Source: an uncultured Synergistales bacterium
GTDB taxonomy: Bacteria > Synergistota > Synergistia > Synergistales > Aminobacteriaceae
Assembly: GCA_905234205.1 (NCBI GenBank)
Contig: CAJOGG010000032.1
Span: 1 to 9,937, forward strand
Direction: 5' to 3'
Length of the DNA stretch: 9,937 nucleotides
Positions 5,980-9,937 of this stretch are shown here, piece after piece. Below the pieces are notes generated by a model. It did not search any database. It was not told where the DNA came from and saw only the letters and a program-made list of their open reading frames with translations. Positions within the stretch are counted from its first letter, which is position 1; each line of letters starts with the position of its first letter. A program made the position numbers and the translations under genes.

Positions 5980-8040
5980 TTGGATATTAGCAAGGTAAGG
6001 AATATAGGAATCGCGGCGCATATTGATGCCGGAAAGACAACTACCAGCGAGCGAATCTTATATTACACAGGAAGTAATTATAAAGTCGGCGAAGTTCATG
6101 AGGGCACGGCCACAATGGACTGGATGGAGCAGGAACGCGAAAGAGGTATCACAATTACCTCGGCTGCTACAACATGCGCTTGGAAGGATCATACTATCAA
6201 CTTGATTGATACGCCAGGCCACGTGGATTTTACAGTCGAAGTTGAGCGCTCAATGCGTGTCCTTGACGGGGCTGTTGCGGTGTTCTGTGCTGTCGGAGGA
6301 GTAGAACCTCAGTCAGAAACAGTTTGGCGTCAAGCTGATAAATATCACGTACCACGAATAGCATTTGTCAATAAAATGGATCGTATAGGCGCGGATTTTG
6401 AAGCAGTCGTTAAGGCTATGCACGAGAGACTCGGGGCCAATGCAATTCCGTTGCAATTACCAATCGGAGCAGAAGATGACTTTGCCGGAGTAGTAGATTT
6501 AATCGAGCAGAAAGCGTTTTATTTCTCGGGAGTACTTGGCCAAGCTCCAGCAGAAGCACCAATTCCGCCGGAGTTAGCAATGGCAGCCAAACAAGGACGC
6601 GATAATATCATTGAAGCACTATCAGACTACAGCGACGATATTATGACGTTATATCTTGAAGGCAAGCCGGTAAGCTCTGAATTAATTCGCAAGACTTTAC
6701 GTGAAGCAGTTATAAATCTCAAAGCCGTTCCAGTTTTATGCGGATCAGCTTTCAAGAATAAATGCGTAGAGCCTTTACTCGATGCAGTTGTTGAATATTT
6801 GCCAAGCCCGATAGATTTACCAGCTATCAAGGGTACAGCGCCGAAAGAGCCTGAAACGATTCTCGAACGACATAGCGACCCCAACGAACCATTTACGGCA
6901 TTAGCGTTCAAAGTTGCTGTAGATCCATTTTTGGGCAGACTATTTTTCTTGAGGGTTTATTCAGGAAAACTCGAGAAAGGCGGAGCTTTGTACAATCCAG
7001 CGTCAGGCCAGCGCGAACGAATTGGGCGTATTATGAGAATGCACTCAAACAAGCGCGAGGATATTGACTCAATGGAAGCCGGAATGATCGTAGCAGTGCC
7101 GTCACTCAAGTCAACACGTACGGGTGATACTTTATGCGATGAAGCTCATCAGATAGTACTTGAGAGCCTAGAGTTCCCGGAACCCGTTATCTCGTTAGCA
7201 GTTGAACCAGCGACGCAGCAGGACAAAGTCAAGTTAGCAAAGGGCCTCAATGCCTTAGCCGATGAAGATCCTACGTTTAAGGTACACAATGACGAGGAGA
7301 GCGGCCAGACAGTTATATCTGGAATGGGCGAATTACACCTTGAAATCATCGTCGACAGATTAAAACGTGAGTTCGGCGTTGATGTCAAAGTTGGTAATCC
7401 TCAAGTCGCTTATCGTGAAGCCATCAGGAAGCCCGCACGCGCAGAAGGCAAATATATTCGTCAATCAGGCGGACGCGGTCAATACGGTCACGTTGTGTTC
7501 GAGATTGAGCCACTTGAAGACGGTAAATTCGAGTTCGAGGACAAAATCGTTGGCGGCGTAATTCCAAAAGAGTTTATTGCAGCTGTTGAAAAAGGACTCG
7601 AGGAGGCTGTACAATCCGGCGTATTGGGCGGCTATCCTGTTATAGGCGTTAAGGTTTCACTCGTTGACGGTTCGTATCATGAAGTTGACAGTTCCGAAAT
7701 GGCATTTAAAATTGCTGCGTCAATGGGATTCAAGGAAGCTATGAAGAAGGCTGACCCTGTCTTAATGGAGCCTGTGATGTCAGTTGAAGTAGTAACGCCT
7801 GAAGAGTATGTTGGCGATGTAATTGGTGATTTGTCATCGAGACGCGGACGTATCGACGGAATGGACGTAAGAGCCAACGCAAGAATCATTAGAGCTTTTG
7901 TGCCATTAGTCGGAATGTTCGGTTATGCAACGGACTTGAGGAGCAAAACTTCAGGACGTGCAAATTATTCGATGCAGTTTGATCACTATGAACAGACCCC
8001 TGTAGAAGTTAGCGAAAAGATTTTGCAGGGAAGAATTTAG
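5980..8040 (+). CDS. fusA: Translation elongation factor G
   Basis: EF-G is the GTPase that drives tRNA-mRNA translocation and, with ribosome recycling factor, subunit splitting. The GTPase motifs are all present: AHIDAGKTT (13-21), RGITI (55-59), DTPGHVDF (77-84) with the catalytic His81, NKMD (131-134) and GSAFKN (255-260). Domain IV carries [15 protein letters not shown]. At 686 aa it is a normal bacterial EF-G (about 690-705), and the intact motifs argue for the main translocase rather than a diverged paralogue. The start is TTG at 5980, preceded by AAAGGG (5965-5970) with 9-nt spacing. It gives [14 protein letters not shown], which fits the family N-terminus, and no ATG is available. It lies 28 nt after rpsG and 27 nt before tuf. 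Confidence 0.98.
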   Translation: MDISKVRNIGIAAHIDAGKTTTSERILYYTGSNYKVGEVHEGTATMDWMEQERERGITITSAATTCAWKDHTINLIDTPGHVDFTVEVERSMRVLDGAVAVFCAVGGVEPQSETVWRQADKYHVPRIAFVNKMDRIGADFEAVVKAMHERLGANAIPLQLPIGAEDDFAGVVDLIEQKAFYFSGVLGQAPAEAPIPPELAMAAKQGRDNIIEALSDYSDDIMTLYLEGKPVSSELIRKTLREAVINLKAVPVLCGSAFKNKCVEPLLDAVVEYLPSPIDLPAIKGTAPKEPETILERHSDPNEPFTALAFKVAVDPFLGRLFFLRVYSGKLEKGGALYNPASGQRERIGRIMRMHSNKREDIDSMEAGMIVAVPSLKSTRTGDTLCDEAHQIVLESLEFPEPVISLAVEPATQQDKVKLAKGLNALADEDPTFKVHNDEESGQTVISGMGELHLEIIVDRLKREFGVDVKVGNPQVAYREAIRKPARAEGKYIRQSGGRGQYGHVVFEIEPLEDGKFEFEDKIVGGVIPKEFIAAVEKGLEEAVQSGVLGGYPVIGVKVSLVDGSYHEVDSSEMAFKIAASMGFKEAMKKADPVLMEPVMSVEVVTPEEYVGDVIGDLSSRRGRIDGMDVRANARIIRAFVPLVGMFGYATDLRSKTSGRANYSMQFDHYEQTPVEVSEKILQGRI

Positions 8041-8067
8041 TTAATTTATTGAAGGAGTTTAAGAATT

Positions 8068-9270
8068 ATGGCAAAAGAGAAATTTGAGCGTAACAAGCCC
8101 CACTTAAATATCGGTACAATCGGGCATATTGACCATGGTAAGACAACACTTACAGCTGCTATCACAAAGTGTCTTGCTACAGAGAGCTTTGCAGAGTACA
8201 CAGCCTACGATATGATCGATAAAGCCCCTGAAGAAAGAGAACGCGGCATCACAATTAACATTGCACACGTTGAATATCAGACACAGAAGCGTCACTATGC
8301 ACACATCGACTGCCCTGGCCACGCCGACTATATCAAGAACATGATCACTGGTGCTGCCCAGATGGACGGAACAATCCTTGTCGTAAGTGCTGCTGATGGT
8401 CCTATGCCTCAGACTCGTGAGCACGTTTTGTTAGCTCGTCAGGTCAACGTTCCCGCTATCGTTGTATTCATGAACAAGACTGACCAGGTTGACGACCCCG
8501 AATTATTAGACCTCGTTGAAATGGAAGTTCGTGAGCTTCTCAACAAATACGACTTCCCCGGCGATGATACACCGATTATCCGTGGTTCAGCTCTTGAAGT
8601 CCTTGAGAAGGGCACAGGCAAGAGAGACGATCCAGTTTGCAAATGCATCTATGACCTTATGGACGCTTGCGACAGCTTCATTCCGGAGCCTGTTCGTGAA
8701 ATCGATAAGCCGTTCCTTATGCCGATCGAAGACGTATTCACAATTTCAGGACGTGGCACAGTTGTTACAGGACGTGTTGAGCGTGGCGTAATCAATGCTG
8801 GTGAGCCCGTTGAGATCGTCGGAATGGTCAGAGATACACAGAAGACCGTTGCAACTTCACTCGAAATGTTCAGAAAGATTCTTGACAACGCAGAGGCAGG
8901 AGACAACGTCGGAGTATTGCTTCGTGGCATCGACAAGACAGACGTACAGCGCGGACAAGTTCTCGCAAAGCCTGGCACAGTTACTCCTCATACGAAATTC
9001 AAGAGCGAAGTTTACGTCTTAAAGAAAGAAGAAGGCGGACGTCATACACCGTTCTTTGCAGGTTACAAGCCTCAGTTCTATTTCAGAACGACAGACGTTA
9101 CCGGCAACATTAAACTTCCTGAAGGCGTCGAAATGGTCATGCCTGGCGATAACGCAACATTTGAAGTAGAATTAATCGTGCCGATCGCTATGGAAGAAGG
9201 ACTTCGCTTCGCAGTTCGTGAAGGCGGCCACACAGTCGGTGCGGGTGTTGTAACTCAGATTATCGAGTAA
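8068..9270 (+). CDS. tuf: Translation elongation factor Tu
   Basis: EF-Tu carries aminoacyl-tRNA to the ribosomal A site as a GTP complex. The 400-aa product has GHIDHGKT (19-26), the switch I end [15 protein letters not shown] (81-88) with catalytic His85, the guanine-specificity motif as NKTD (136-139; NKCD in E. coli) and GSAL (173-176). Domains II and III follow, including [13 protein letters not shown] and the C-terminal [15 protein letters not shown]. The ATG has a strong AAGGAG site (8052-8057) at 10-nt spacing. Codon use looks more biased than in its neighbours, as expected for a very highly expressed gene. The gene ends in tandem stops TAA TAA. Some bacteria carry a second tuf copy; none is visible here. 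Confidence 0.98.
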   Translation: MAKEKFERNKPHLNIGTIGHIDHGKTTLTAAITKCLATESFAEYTAYDMIDKAPEERERGITINIAHVEYQTQKRHYAHIDCPGHADYIKNMITGAAQMDGTILVVSAADGPMPQTREHVLLARQVNVPAIVVFMNKTDQVDDPELLDLVEMEVRELLNKYDFPGDDTPIIRGSALEVLEKGTGKRDDPVCKCIYDLMDACDSFIPEPVREIDKPFLMPIEDVFTISGRGTVVTGRVERGVINAGEPVEIVGMVRDTQKTVATSLEMFRKILDNAEAGDNVGVLLRGIDKTDVQRGQVLAKPGTVTPHTKFKSEVYVLKKEEGGRHTPFFAGYKPQFYFRTTDVTGNIKLPEGVEMVMPGDNATFEVELIVPIAMEEGLRFAVREGGHTVGAGVVTQIIE

Positions 9271-9290
9271 TAAAAAGCCGGTAAATTATC

Positions 9291-9596
9291 ATGGCACGCA
9301 AAATCCGCATTCGCTTAAAGTCGTTTGATCATAGAGTGCTCGACACGTCGGCTTTGCAAATCGCAGAGACGGCGCAGTCAACGGGCGCGAGAGTTTCCGG
9401 GCCGATTCCGCTTCCTACTGAAATTGGAAGAATTACGATTTTGAAATCGCCTCACAAAGATAAGGACGCTCGTGAACAGTTTGAAATGCGCACTCACAAG
9501 AGATTAATCGACATTATTGAACCGACACAGAGTACAATGGACGCGCTTATGCAGTTAAATCTTGCAAGCGGCGTGGACATTCAAATTAAATTTTAG
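9291..9596 (+). CDS. rpsJ: 30S ribosomal protein S10 (NusE)
   Basis: S10 is part of the 30S head and, as NusE, pairs with NusB in transcription antitermination and links NusG to the ribosome. The 101-aa product has GPIPLPT (37-43) and the signature [19 protein letters not shown] (53-71). It starts 20 nt after the tuf stop, so the str and S10 clusters are joined without a visible terminator or promoter. The ribosome binding site is poor: upstream of the ATG only GCCGG is seen, with no AGGAG. Translation probably depends on coupling to tuf, on an unstructured AT-rich start region, or on S1 (inference). Confidence 0.97.
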   Translation: MARKIRIRLKSFDHRVLDTSALQIAETAQSTGARVSGPIPLPTEIGRITILKSPHKDKDAREQFEMRTHKRLIDIIEPTQSTMDALMQLNLASGVDIQIKF

Positions 9597-9629
9597 TTTT
9601 AGTTTATTTTTTAAGGAGACTTATTTATT

Positions 9630-9937
9630 ATGTCAATAGGGATTCTGGGGAAAAAGCTCGGAATGACGCAGATATATGACGCCGAAGGACAGGCCGTAGC
9701 TGTTACGGTTGTCCTTGCGGGGCCGTGTTCAGTCGTTGCTCTGAGAACCCCTGAACAGAACGGATATTCCGCCGTTCTTCTCGGCTTCGGAGCAGTCAAA
9801 GCTCGTAAGCTGTCCAAACCGCAGAGGGTTATGTTTGAGAAGTTAAAACTCGAACCCAAAAAGACACTTCGGGAATTTAGGCTTGACGATGTGAAAGGCT
9901 ACGAAGTTGGACAGGAACTTAAAGCTGACTTGTTTGA
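9630..9937 (+). CDS. rplC: 50S ribosomal protein L3, 3' end cut by window
   Basis: L3 binds the 23S rRNA early in assembly and reaches toward the peptidyl-transferase centre. About 102 codons are visible, roughly half of the usual 205-215 aa. The N-terminus MSIGILGKKLGMTQIYDAEG and the later GYSAVLLGFGAVKARKLSKP are typical of the family. The ATG has an AAGGAG site at 9613-9618 with 11-nt spacing. It lies 33 nt after rpsJ, the standard second position of the S10 cluster, and the frame stays open to the window end. Confidence 0.96.
   Translation, partial: MSIGILGKKLGMTQIYDAEGQAVAVTVVLAGPCSVVALRTPEQNGYSAVLLGFGAVKARKLSKPQRVMFEKLKLEPKKTLREFRLDDVKGYEVGQELKADLF

Noticed and set aside
8649..8978. 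109-codon open frame antisense to tuf
   Set aside because: It lies entirely opposite a conserved gene and reflects the strong codon bias of tuf.

Overview
The window is bacterial and moderately AT-rich, with dense coding and short intergenic gaps. It reads as a chromosomal housekeeping locus. The overall look of the ribosomal and elongation-factor proteins suggests an anaerobic lineage near Synergistota or Bacillota. This is an impression from the protein sequences, held with low confidence, and I cannot fix the taxon without a search.

Left arm (1-1756, minus strand): trigger factor (tig) followed 8 nt later by clpP, the common bacterial order of a ribosome-bound chaperone next to the Clp protease. 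The clpP frame breaks: family similarity stops after the GAKGKR motif and a TGA follows at once, so the copy here lacks the catalytic His and Asp. Only 41 nt lie beyond the break, so a real lesion and an assembly or sequence error near the window edge cannot be told apart.

Middle (1757-4986): a 137-nt divergent intergenic region holds overlapping candidate promoters for tig and for a small single-domain cupin. The cupin ends in a good Rho-independent terminator. Next comes a well-formed promoter for a large (839 aa) cytosolic protein with an N-terminal double-CxxC zinc ribbon, an unrecognised helical body, two tandem 66-residue-period repeats in a charged coiled-coil region, and a C-terminal domain resembling bacterial PH-like domains. 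Its function is unknown to me.

Right arm (4983-9937, plus strand): the str cluster rpsL-rpsG-fusA-tuf runs directly into the S10 cluster (rpsJ-rplC, continuing past the window) with gaps of only 20-33 nt. It probably forms one long translation-apparatus transcript. Its promoter (consensus TTGACA) overlaps the stop codon of the 839-aa gene.

The most interesting signal is in the rpsL leader. The only strong Shine-Dalgarno lies 32 nt upstream of the GTG start, which is too far to work directly. The 25 nt between them form a 10-bp stem with a 5-nt loop. If folded, it would place the Shine-Dalgarno 7 nt from the start, making a structure-bridged ribosome binding site on the first gene of the str operon.

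I see no tRNA or rRNA genes, CRISPR arrays, insertion sequences or phage genes.
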